A DNA stretch of 46,168 nt, taken from positions 1-46,168 of the IMG/VR virus record IMGVR_UViG_3300036817_000216. The stretch is one strand, 5' to 3'. This DNA comes from a virus. The notes under the pieces are model-generated. The model was given only the letters and a program-made list of their open reading frames with translations, had not been told where the DNA came from and ran no database searches. Below are positions 17,038 through 23,742 of this stretch, piece by piece. Each line of letters starts with the position of its first letter. Within the stretch, counting starts at the first letter, position 1. Position numbers and translations under genes: made by a program.

Positions 17038-18285
17038 TCACCTCTTGGTAGGTAGGTTGAGGGCGACGTTTAGCGCCCCCTCCATGCTGGTCGGGGGCGG
17101 CGCCGCCTCAGTCAGGCCAAACTGCCCATTGCCGGCGGGTGCTGGCGTGGGCGGCGTTCGCGGGCGATGCAGAAACCCCGGAATAGCTTGCTCTGTCGCC
17201 GCGGCGGCCTGCTGAAACGGCGCAACGTTTGTTGCTTTTTGCGGTTCCGGCAGCGCCTGTTGTGGCGCCCCAACCGGCTTACGTGGGCGCCCACGTTGGC
17301 GGGCCGGCTGGGGTTCTGCTCCGGCTGGGGGCGCCGTGGCCGGAGAAGCGAAAGCCTGTGTAGGCGCCTGCGCAATGGCTCCAGGCTGCGGTGTGTAAGG
17401 TGCCGGTGCCGTTACTGCAGCAGGGCCGTTCCGCGGGCCTTGGATGGCAACCGGCTGCATGCCCGGGCCTACGAACCCGGCGGGCGGCGTCCACGGGCGA
17501 TCCTCGAGCCCCAGCAGCGCGGTCAGCTCGTTGTTCTCCCAGATGTCATCGATCAAGTCGCCAACACTGTCGCCGCCGTCTTCGGCGTTGGTCAGGCGCC
17601 CTTGTGGGTCACGCGCGACCTCAAGCGCCTCGTTGGCGCCCGTGGCAACCGATGACAACCAGCAGTGCGCCTCGAAAGAGAGCACGCCCGTCGAACCCGG
17701 CACGAATGAGATTTCAGTAACGAAATCAGCGATGTCAGCTTTGCGGGTCAACCCCGGTGGGGAGTGCCCGGCGGTCAGACCCGCGTAAGTCGCAAGGTTT
17801 TTGAGCGAGGCCGGCGGCACATCCAGCTCGTATGGCCGCCGGGTAGTGTCACCGAGAACCAGTATTGCGACCTTTTTCTTCTCACTACACGCCTTGGTCT
17901 TCTTGTTAGTCAACTGCGAGTAGTCCGAGCCCCATTTGGAGAAATGGCATTCCGCACAGGTGCGCGATTGCGGCGACGAAGCGTCGGCAGACGGCGCCAC
18001 GCCGTTGTCCGAGAAGCAATCGGGTGGCCCCGGGTTGTCGGGATCGTACGGCTGATCGTAAAAAATGCGGCTCTTTTTCGGGTTCGACCCGACGATAATC
18101 GCCAGCATAACCACGCGCTGTCCTTGCGGGGTCTGCTTAAGAATGATCGGTGCCGCGTACTTGGTACCGGCGTCGATCAGATGGAACTGTCCACCCTTGA
18201 TAGAAATGCGCGGGTGCATTCCCGGACCGAGATCGGATGTCAAGTCCGCAGAAACTCCGCGCCGCTCGCGGTCCCAAAAGCCCAT
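17038..18285 (-). CDS. Zinc-cluster and AT-hook protein, possible ssDNA-binding protein
   Basis: A 415-residue protein (an alternative ATG lies three codons upstream at 18294; AAAGGA favours 18285). Residues 20-230 are a compact beta-rich domain. Within it, CAECHFSKWGSD and a following Cys about 20 residues on form a probable zinc site. From about 270 the chain is Pro/Ala/Gln-rich and disordered. It includes an AT-hook core RGRPRKP near residue 335 and ends in a short hydrophobic tail. A globular domain with a long flexible tail beside replication genes resembles phage single-strand binding proteins. That role is inference; the AT-hook suggests minor-groove DNA contact. The stop overlaps the HTH gene. 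Confidence 0.6.
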   Translation of the reverse strand: MGFWDRERRGVSADLTSDLGPGMHPRISIKGGQFHLIDAGTKYAAPIILKQTPQGQRVVMLAIIVGSNPKKSRIFYDQPYDPDNPGPPDCFSDNGVAPSADASSPQSRTCAECHFSKWGSDYSQLTNKKTKACSEKKKVAILVLGDTTRRPYELDVPPASLKNLATYAGLTAGHSPPGLTRKADIADFVTEISFVPGSTGVLSFEAHCWLSSVATGANEALEVARDPQGRLTNAEDGGDSVGDLIDDIWENNELTALLGLEDRPWTPPAGFVGPGMQPVAIQGPRNGPAAVTAPAPYTPQPGAIAQAPTQAFASPATAPPAGAEPQPARQRGRPRKPVGAPQQALPEPQKATNVAPFQQAAAATEQAIPGFLHRPRTPPTPAPAGNGQFGLTEAAPPPTSMEGALNVALNLPTKR

Positions 18286-18286
18286 T

Positions 18287-18388
18287 TTAGTCATCCTTTC
18301 CGTGTTTCAGACGTTCTACGCTGTACCAAGCGATAGCTAAGCACAACATGCCCCAGCCAATTCCCCAAAGATTGACGTTGATTGTCAT
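18287..18388 (-). CDS. 33-residue single-pass membrane protein
   Basis: A short ORF starting MTINVNLWGIGWGM. It is coupled at both ends: its ATG overlaps the TGA of the upstream gene (ATGA), and its TAA lies two bases before the next gene's chosen start. Residues 6-24 (LWGIGWGMLCLAIAWYSV) are one hydrophobic helix, followed by a basic tail (ERLKHGKDD). It is too short for most gene callers. The coupling supports real translation. The function is unknown; inner-membrane location is likely. Confidence 0.6.
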   Translation of the reverse strand: MTINVNLWGIGWGMLCLAIAWYSVERLKHGKDD

Positions 18389-18783
18389 GATTTGCGGAAT
18401 TGAATTTCTGTGAACCCTTCAACGGACACCCCGGGCGGAAGTTGTCCTTCGAATTTCTCCATGTACTCCTCGACAGCCTCCTTGGCGATGTGCGCGGTGA
18501 GGAATTGCCAAGCCTGCTTTTCGCGGACGAACTGCAAGAACGCTTCTTTGTCGTTGCAGGTGATGCGGTTCTTGGTGACCGGGAAGGCAGTGCCGAACTC
18601 GGTGGACAGCGCGGTCTGCCCGGTCATCTTCATGATCGACGCGGCGGCACCTTCAAGCACCTCCATCGCGTCCTCGTAGACTTTCATGCGGGCCCTGAAA
18701 TCTTTCTGCTCGGCCTGCAGAAAATCGCGAAGCTCGATATATTTCTTGACGATGCTGCCGGCGTCGTGCCCGGCAATCGTCAT
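18385..18783 (-). CDS. Conserved phage early protein, helical
   Basis: A 132-residue protein. The frame is open further upstream, but ATG 18783 forms an ATGA overlap with the upstream stop, so MTIAGHDAGSIVKKYIELRDFL is the likely start. The first 55 residues are a long charged helix. The second half has mixed strands (TEFGTAFPVTKNR) and ends with PPGVSVEGFTEIQFRK. I recognise this arrangement as a conserved hypothetical protein commonly found beside phage ssDNA-binding and recombination genes, but cannot assign an activity. Confidence 0.65.
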   Translation of the reverse strand: MTIAGHDAGSIVKKYIELRDFLQAEQKDFRARMKVYEDAMEVLEGAAASIMKMTGQTALSTEFGTAFPVTKNRITCNDKEAFLQFVREKQAWQFLTAHIAKEAVEEYMEKFEGQLPPGVSVEGFTEIQFRKS

Positions 18784-19040
18784 GGGGTTGGGGCCACTTT
18801 CGACATGATCAGCTTGCATTTTGGACACCAGATAGGTTTGTTTTCCAGAGCACCGGGGATCACCCAACCGGCTCGCACCTGTTCAGCACAGAAATCGAAC
18901 GGGTTTGCGGCTAGGCTTGCTACGCTGGTGCCGCAGACCGAGCACGTCACGGAGTAGGGGAACATTTCGTCCTCCAGGGCTATCAGGACGGCTTCACGAT
19001 TGAAACCGTCGCGATAACGTTGGATGATCGGTTTCACCAT
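18780..19040 (-). CDS. Small zinc-ribbon protein
   Basis: An 86-residue protein with two CxxC pairs: CSVCG near residue 33 and CPKCK near 72. This is a classic four-Cys zinc ribbon. Between them is a Trp-containing region (GWVIPGAL). It is coupled at both ends by short overlaps with neighbouring early genes. Likely a nucleic-acid or protein-binding adaptor; no specific function is visible. Confidence 0.6.
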   Translation of the reverse strand: MVKPIIQRYRDGFNREAVLIALEDEMFPYSVTCSVCGTSVASLAANPFDFCAEQVRAGWVIPGALENKPIWCPKCKLIMSKVAPTP

Positions 19041-19294
19041 GGCGGCTCTGCTTTACCATCGTGTTTGCAATGCCATATCTCTGTGACATTGCCGTCGTGG
19101 GTGTACGCTTCAACCCAGTCGTGACACGGGCCGCCGACTTCACCAGCCTTGTCGGTATCGTTGGTAATTCCAGTAGGGGTCTTTTTGCCAACGTGGGCCA
19201 AAGTATCCACGACTATAATCACGTTCATAATGGCCGCCATAATTCCCAGTATAACCAGGACGGCCCGGAGGGTAGTACCTCTGTGAAAACCCAT
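19034..19294 (-). CDS. Small membrane protein with Cys-rich extracytoplasmic tail
   Basis: An 86-residue protein with GGGGAG six bases before ATG 19294. Residues 9-31 (LRAVLVILGIMAAIMNVIIVV) form a strong transmembrane helix. The remaining 55 residues are polar with two Cys (GPCHDW, WHCKHDG), suggesting a periplasmic domain with a disulphide. Its first 155 bases overlap the upstream secreted-protein gene in a different frame, so this stretch codes for two proteins. The function is unknown. Confidence 0.55.
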   Translation of the reverse strand: MGFHRGTTLRAVLVILGIMAAIMNVIIVVDTLAHVGKKTPTGITNDTDKAGEVGGPCHDWVEAYTHDGNVTEIWHCKHDGKAEPPW

Positions 19295-19412
19295 GATAGC
19301 TCCCCGTGTACCAGTTGTGAGGGCGGCCGTAAAAATAGTCTTGCGCCTCCGACGCGAACGTCATCACCAGAACCGCCGCAAGCGCGATCGTAAAGATTTT
19401 CAGCTCTTTCAT
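19140..19412 (-). CDS. Secreted Tyr/Gly-rich small protein
   Basis: A 90-residue protein with a near-ideal ribosome-binding site (AAGGAGGAG, five bases before ATG 19412) and an ATGA overlap with the helicase gene stop. Residues 1-24 form a signal peptide (KELKIFTIALAAVLVMTFASEA, then Gln). The mature part is full of Tyr, Gly, Arg and Trp (YYPPGRPGYTGNYGGHY), like small secreted proteins of alphaproteobacteria. It probably goes to the periplasm or envelope early in infection. Its 3' half overlaps the next membrane-protein gene in another frame. Confidence 0.6.
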   Translation of the reverse strand: MKELKIFTIALAAVLVMTFASEAQDYFYGRPHNWYTGSYHGFSQRYYPPGRPGYTGNYGGHYERDYSRGYFGPRWQKDPYWNYQRYRQGW

Positions 19413-21010
19413 ATCCACTCCTCCTTTGCCATCTTCAAAAGAACACCTTGCATGTCCTCGTTGTTCGCAAGGCGCCGGTAGACCTCGCGTTCTATCTTGG
19501 ACCCACAGACATTAACCACGGTACAATTTCGGGTCTGTTCGGGCCTGTAAATTCTACGGTTGCCCTGCAGATAAAGCCGGGTCTTGTCGATCGGCGCCCA
19601 CCACGCAACTGTCGCGGCTGCCGCAAGATTTTGGCCTTCTGCGATCGTCTCCGGGTGCGCGATAAGAACACGGGGATCTCGCTCTTTCTGAAAGCGCCGT
19701 ATGATTTCAGCACGTTCAGGATTAGGTGTCGCGCCATAGATACGCTCGCGAGAGTACTCTGTCAAGGATTCCGTGAGCATATCCACGACGCTCGTAAATG
19801 GCGCGAACACAATCACCTTGCCGGCGGACTCGTCTATCAGCTCGCGCAGGGCCGCTAAGCGAGGCCCACAGTCAATCCGGTGCGCGACATGATCGTTGTC
19901 ATAAACCGCACCGGCGGCGATTTGGAGGAGCTTGGTGCGCACTGCCGCCTCGTTGACGCCGGTCACGACACCTTTTTTCAGTTCCAATATGAACTGGTGA
20001 CGCATGTCTTTCATCATGCGCGCCTGATCGGCAGAAAGATCGGCCAAGAGGTCAATATAGACCAGCTCGGGCATGTCCGTGCACTCCTCCAGGGAGAACC
20101 GGATCGCTGGCTGCATCAACCGCATTGCCTCCTCGTTGGCGCCGCGCTTGGGCACCCACTTAAACCGCGAGCCGGGCACTGGCTGCATAATGCGCGACTT
20201 GAAAGACGTGAAGCTCTCGCCTTTGGCGTTGTTCAACAGCTTGGCAATCCCGTAGGCGTCCAGTGGACCGTTCGGGGTAGGGGTGCCGGTCATCGCCCAC
20301 ACAAGCTCACGCTTTGATGAAATAAGGCGCGCGGCAACTGAGCGAACCGTGTTGTTAGCGCGGTATGCTCCGGCTTCATCGAAAATGATAAGGCGTAGCT
20401 CTGGATGCTCATTAATCGCAGCCGACAGCCCTCCAAGCTCGATCCGTCGAGTCTTTTTATTTCGACGGGCACCAAGCTTGAGACCATCGTGGTTAATGAG
20501 GTAGAAATCAGCAGGTTCTTGGAGCGCCAGGAGACGCTTTTCGGGAGTGCCATGAAGAATCACTGCCTTTCGGCGTCCCAGGAAGTTTGCAAAAATAGCA
20601 TCTGCCCACACCGTCTGCAGAGTGGATAGAGGCGCAACGACGACAGCTCGTAGCCGCCTGCCATGTCGTTCTTCATCCGCCATGAGAGCGTCTGCCGCCC
20701 ACAGCGCCGACAAAGTTTTCCCCGTACCCATGTCCGACAGAACAAAAGCTCGGGGATTGACGGAGAGAAAATTTGCCGTCTCAGTTTGGGCATGAAAAGG
20801 CTGCTTGATGTGTGGACCGCGCGGGTAATCGTAGTCCTTGAGCGGCCGGATCACCGGGAGATTAAAGACCCTTGCAATCTGTAGGTTCTGGAACGTGATC
20901 GGCATGGCTACCAAGTGGCCATTCACGCGCACTGCTCCAACCGCATAATCAAGAAGCCGCGGGTCAGGGTTCTCGTAAATCAAGACGTTACGGGTCTGAT
21001 CGTGCCACAT
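19409..21010 (-). CDS. SNF2-type superfamily 2 helicase
   Basis: A 533-residue helicase/translocase. Motif I is SDMGTGKT (GTGKT at 95-99), motif II FDEAG at 210-214, and motif III WAMTGTPTPN. In the second RecA domain are motif V (ETIAEGQNL) and motif VI QGNRRIYRPEQ with both Arg fingers. This is the compact phage form of the SNF2/DEAD-like family, close to the length seen in podovirus replication modules. It likely remodels the replication fork or recombination intermediates together with the neighbouring nucleases. The start overlaps the stop of the small membrane gene (TAATG), and the stop overlaps the next start (ATGA). Confidence 0.85.
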   Translation of the reverse strand: MWHDQTRNVLIYENPDPRLLDYAVGAVRVNGHLVAMPITFQNLQIARVFNLPVIRPLKDYDYPRGPHIKQPFHAQTETANFLSVNPRAFVLSDMGTGKTLSALWAADALMADEERHGRRLRAVVVAPLSTLQTVWADAIFANFLGRRKAVILHGTPEKRLLALQEPADFYLINHDGLKLGARRNKKTRRIELGGLSAAINEHPELRLIIFDEAGAYRANNTVRSVAARLISSKRELVWAMTGTPTPNGPLDAYGIAKLLNNAKGESFTSFKSRIMQPVPGSRFKWVPKRGANEEAMRLMQPAIRFSLEECTDMPELVYIDLLADLSADQARMMKDMRHQFILELKKGVVTGVNEAAVRTKLLQIAAGAVYDNDHVAHRIDCGPRLAALRELIDESAGKVIVFAPFTSVVDMLTESLTEYSRERIYGATPNPERAEIIRRFQKERDPRVLIAHPETIAEGQNLAAAATVAWWAPIDKTRLYLQGNRRIYRPEQTRNCTVVNVCGSKIEREVYRRLANNEDMQGVLLKMAKEEWI

Positions 21011-21138
21011 TACGCGGGTCCATCTCTACGCTTGTCCACCTCGTCCTGAACATCGTCCAGAAGGAAATAGAGCGCTACAGCCATTGTGAAAAAGCACCCG
21101 GCTGCGAAGCCTAGGAAAAAGCTAGCTACCTCTCCCAC
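21010..21138 (-). CDS. 42-residue membrane protein, GTG start
   Basis: A short gene with a perfect Shine-Dalgarno (AAGGAGG, six bases before GTG 21138) and a TAATG overlap with the helicase start. The peptide begins MGEVASFFLGFAAG, with one hydrophobic helix spanning residues 5-27, and ends in a charged tail (DDVQDEVDKRRDGPA). Both flanking signals argue that it is translated. The function is unknown; likely inner membrane. Confidence 0.6.
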   Translation of the reverse strand: MGEVASFFLGFAAGCFFTMAVALYFLLDDVQDEVDKRRDGPA

Positions 21139-21152
21139 GTGCTTCCTCCTTA

Positions 21153-21479
21153 CTAATCTGTGTCTGCAGTAGGTCGCCCGTCGTGGGGTTTAGACTCCAA
21201 GTAAGCCCGTAAGGCGTAAAGGCTGTCGGGTTCGTCGTCGATGACGAAAGTGAGTCCTCCGGCTTTCCTGATTTCGTCGAGGATGGCCAGCTGAATTTTT
21301 CGGGGCTTGGCTCCGCGTCGCTTAGCCTCAATGGCAAGGAAATTTCCCTCGTAGCATACAAGGAAATCCACGGTTCGCTTTCCATAGCCAGCTTGAACGG
21401 GCATGAAATAATAAAGGCTAGGTTTGTAGCCATCGAGGATTTTCCTAATCGCTTTTTTCGTCAGCCCCTCGGGTGTCAT
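21153..21479 (-). CDS. VRR-NUC / resolvase-like PD-(D/E)xK nuclease
   Basis: A 108-residue protein. The core reads GKRTVDFLVCYEG, then FLAIEAKRRG: an Asp followed by Glu-x-Lys in the spacing of VRR-NUC and Hjc-type nucleases. A Gln (KIQLAIL) follows that aids metal binding, with the closing helix-strand AGGLTFVIDD. The basic N-terminus (LTKKAIRKIL) may contact DNA. The size fits stand-alone VRR-NUC proteins of phages. It probably cleaves branched or replication intermediates. It is coupled to the upstream gene by ATGA. Confidence 0.75.
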   Translation of the reverse strand: MTPEGLTKKAIRKILDGYKPSLYYFMPVQAGYGKRTVDFLVCYEGNFLAIEAKRRGAKPRKIQLAILDEIRKAGGLTFVIDDEPDSLYALRAYLESKPHDGRPTADTD

Positions 21480-21691
21480 CGTGCTTCGTACTCCGGTGCA
21501 GGCCCAATTGTTTTTCGCTTGAAGATGTACTGAACATACGGGTTTGGAAGGCCGTGAATAGGCGGATCAGGCAGGACAAAAATCAGCTCCCATCCCTGCG
21601 CACCGGCATCGGTCAGCCATTTTTCTAGCCGGCTGTAGCGCAGGTCGCAGAGGACCACGAAATATTCCCAGCAGACCCGGTTATCGTCCAT
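21476..21691 (-). CDS. DUF4177-like small protein
   Basis: A 71-residue protein starting at ATG 21691, which overlaps the preceding stop (TGATG). The pattern WEYFVVL, then LEKWLTDAGAQGWELIFVL, then YIFKRK is the signature of DUF4177-type proteins (two strands, a helix ending in GWEL, a final strand with FKR). The biochemical role of the family is not established. Confidence 0.6.
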   Translation of the reverse strand: MDDNRVCWEYFVVLCDLRYSRLEKWLTDAGAQGWELIFVLPDPPIHGLPNPYVQYIFKRKTIGPAPEYEAR

Positions 21692-21930
21692 CAGTTCGCC
21701 TTCCCCTGCGGAAGCGTCATCGGAACACCCCATTGAGGTTGCGTCGCAGTATCAATACTCAGCACGACGATGTGGTGGATAGCCGGAAATGTGACTACGA
21801 AATCATTTCCCCACAGGGCGCCGTCGTTGCGCGCCGCCAAGAACAGTTCCGCGGGCGTGCGATCGTCCGGGACCTGCATCATCAGGATTCGGTTAGCGTC
21901 GGGATTGAGAGCGATGCGGGCGAGTTTCAT
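21691..21930 (-). CDS. Hypothetical early protein
   Basis: A 79-residue protein of mixed alpha/beta character. One hydrophobic strand region (AIHHIVVLSI) is not long enough to be a convincing membrane segment. It starts in an ATGA overlap with the exonuclease gene and ends overlapping the DUF4177-like gene, so it is part of the tightly packed early operon. No family is recognised. Confidence 0.55.
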   Translation of the reverse strand: MKLARIALNPDANRILMMQVPDDRTPAELFLAARNDGALWGNDFVVTFPAIHHIVVLSIDTATQPQWGVPMTLPQGKAN

Positions 21931-22619
21931 CTAGGTAAATCCCTCTTGAACGAACATTGAGCCTTGCTACACGGACACCACGGACAAAGCGGGTTCTCGT
22001 CCGGCGGCCAGTCATTTGAATTGATCCTGTACTCGATGCTGTGAGCCCAGTTGCAGACCATATTCCAGGTCTTCGGTTCTAGCCCGGTCAGATTGTACAT
22101 CTTGCCGACGCGGTTCTGCCGAAGCCAATAATAGAAGGCGACTGTGCCTTCGGTTTCCGGGTAGTGGATTTTCCACAACAGGGCCTGGATCTTCAGTTCC
22201 AGCGGGTCTTCCCACGGTTTGCCGGTTTTCCAATCGACCAGGACAACACCCGGTACATCCGGGTGACGGCTCGCAACGTCGATGCGTGTACGCAAGCGAC
22301 AAGCGTCATCGAAAAAACTACAAGGACGACCATTACTGTCGCATCCCAAGGCCAGCTCGACATCGACCTTCTTGTCCCCCTTGGTGAGTGGAATTACCGC
22401 GTCTTCGTAAGCCTCGTATTCCTGCGGCAGCGGCTCCCGCAATTTGATGCGCCGCTTGAGCGCGTCGTGTGCATCGATGCCGGATGTCTGCGCGTAGCTT
22501 TTCTTTTCGGCTGCGTCCTTGGCCAAGTACTTGTGATAGAACTGCTTCGGGCAACGAACGTAGTCGTTGAGCGGGTTAAACGCCAAGACAACCGGCAGCT
22601 TAGGCAATGTCTGCGTCAT
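21927..22619 (-). CDS. Cas4/RecB-family PD-(D/E)xK exonuclease with Fe-S-type Cys set
   Basis: A 230-residue nuclease. The frame is open upstream, but ATG 22619 overlaps the polymerase stop (ATGA) and begins the fold. YVRCPKQFYHKYL near residue 20 holds the first Cys. GIDAHDAL gives the motif His. RTRIDVASR with VVLVDWKTGK gives the catalytic Asp and Asp-x-Lys. Three further Cys cluster at the end (CPWCPCSKAQC). One N-terminal plus three C-terminal Cys is the iron-sulphur arrangement of Cas4/AddB-like nucleases. Probable role: 5' or 3' end resection in phage recombination or host DNA degradation. It is not associated with any CRISPR array here. Confidence 0.8.
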   Translation of the reverse strand: MTQTLPKLPVVLAFNPLNDYVRCPKQFYHKYLAKDAAEKKSYAQTSGIDAHDALKRRIKLREPLPQEYEAYEDAVIPLTKGDKKVDVELALGCDSNGRPCSFFDDACRLRTRIDVASRHPDVPGVVLVDWKTGKPWEDPLELKIQALLWKIHYPETEGTVAFYYWLRQNRVGKMYNLTGLEPKTWNMVCNWAHSIEYRINSNDWPPDENPLCPWCPCSKAQCSFKRDLPR

Positions 22620-23446
22620 GCCAATGCATCCAATAGTTCTGCTTCCGCCTTGATCGGGCAGGCTGGCATCCACGCGACAGGTTTTTCTACCTCTAACCGG
22701 ATCGCTTCCAGCTCGTTCATAGCATTCGGCGTGTTCGGTATCAATACGATAATGTCGTCGTGTACCGTCAACGGGATGCGATAACCCATTTGTGACACGC
22801 GCACCATCGCTTGACTGATCACGATACGCGCTAGCCATTGGATGACGTTCTCAATCAGTCGGGCGCCGTAGGTCTTTCGCCATCCTTGCCGGACTTGGTG
22901 CCGCCAGATTTCTTCGCCAGTGTCCAGACGCACGCGCTCCAAGCTAGAATAGTCAAGCCAAAGGCGATCGCCGTTAGAACCGGGGCCGAAAATTCTATGG
23001 TCATGGATGGTCATGCACCTTATGTTGCCTTGTCCGGGCGGCGCCCATTCGAACTCGTAGCCGTTTGCTAGAGACCAGAGAAGCTGGTTAGCTCGCTCCC
23101 AGAGGGCGACGACGTACTCATGTCTTGCTCGATAGAGATCACGCGCTTCAACCCCTTGCTCGTCTGTGAGATATACAGGCGGACCGTAAGCTCCCGAACG
23201 GGCTGTTCGAACGATCGTAAGTCCGCCTGCACCATACCCGCAGCTAAGTTCAAGCTGTTTTCCAGTACCCCTTTCAGCAGGGTCAGATTTTGTGATTGGC
23301 CGTCCATAGAAAGCAGAGGCCAGCTCGCTGTAAAGGTCCACTCCGGTCCTGAATTTTTCGACGACATCCCATTGCCCCGCTAATGTGTTGAGCATGCGGC
23401 ACTCGATCTGTGCCAAGTCCACTTTGCCGATCTTGAATTGCGTCAT
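22616..23446 (-). CDS. Family A DNA polymerase, palm/fingers half (split gene)
   Basis: A 276-residue protein carrying the catalytic palm and fingers of PolA. Motif A is VDLAQIECR, beginning only eight residues after the start. Motif B is R-x3-K-x7-YG in ERGTGKQLELSCGYG. Motif C is VHDD (usually VHDE). The residue equivalent to E. coli Phe762 is Leu. The exonuclease half is a separate gene at 23739-24815, with a winged-helix gene between them. The two halves meet exactly at the loop before motif A, and nothing obvious is missing. ATG 23446 overlaps the upstream stop (ATGA). This part alone should need the other half for fold and activity. Confidence 0.85.
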   Translation of the reverse strand: MTQFKIGKVDLAQIECRMLNTLAGQWDVVEKFRTGVDLYSELASAFYGRPITKSDPAERGTGKQLELSCGYGAGGLTIVRTARSGAYGPPVYLTDEQGVEARDLYRARHEYVVALWERANQLLWSLANGYEFEWAPPGQGNIRCMTIHDHRIFGPGSNGDRLWLDYSSLERVRLDTGEEIWRHQVRQGWRKTYGARLIENVIQWLARIVISQAMVRVSQMGYRIPLTVHDDIIVLIPNTPNAMNELEAIRLEVEKPVAWMPACPIKAEAELLDALA

Positions 23447-23742
23447 CTGCCTAGCACCACGAGATAAACACGAGCCTTGCGGCCCGAACGTGTTAACCTT
23501 CGCCGACCGGAATCGAAAATCCAACCGTCAAGAACCAGTTCTCGCAACCGCGCACTAACGGTTTGATGTCTCCCGTGTAGAATTTCCAATTCGTCGCAAG
23601 TTTGGCCCCAATTGCCAGATTTCTTGACGCTTACATAAATCCGCGCGCGAATGCGCGGTGCTGAATCCTCCATACTAGAGGCTGCGTTTTCACTCGTGTC
23701 ACTACCCCTTACAAATCCCGGAATATCTGGATAAGTGTTCAT
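23443..23742 (-). CDS. Winged-helix protein lodged inside the polymerase gene pair
   Basis: A 99-residue protein. Its ATG (23742) overlaps the stop of the polymerase N-half, and its TGA overlaps the start of the C-half, both as ATGA. After a polar N-terminal 28 residues, TCDELEILHGRHQTVSARLRELVLDGWI is a clear winged helix, with a wing strand RRLTRSGRKARVYLV. Stand-alone proteins of this type are widespread in phages. A regulatory role or an accessory DNA-binding subunit for the polymerase is possible. No nuclease motif was seen, so it does not look like a homing endonuclease. Confidence 0.75.
   Translation of the reverse strand: MNTYPDIPGFVRGSDTSENAASSMEDSAPRIRARIYVSVKKSGNWGQTCDELEILHGRHQTVSARLRELVLDGWIFDSGRRRLTRSGRKARVYLVVLGR

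Noticed and set aside
21927-22619. Cas4-like nuclease as a sign of a CRISPR system
   Set aside because: No repeat-spacer array and no other cas gene are present; stand-alone Cas4/RecB-like nucleases are common in phage replication modules.
23443-23742. Insert in the polymerase gene as an intron or homing endonuclease
   Set aside because: The insert encodes a winged-helix protein without nuclease motifs, and the host gene is broken into separate start/stop frames rather than spliced.
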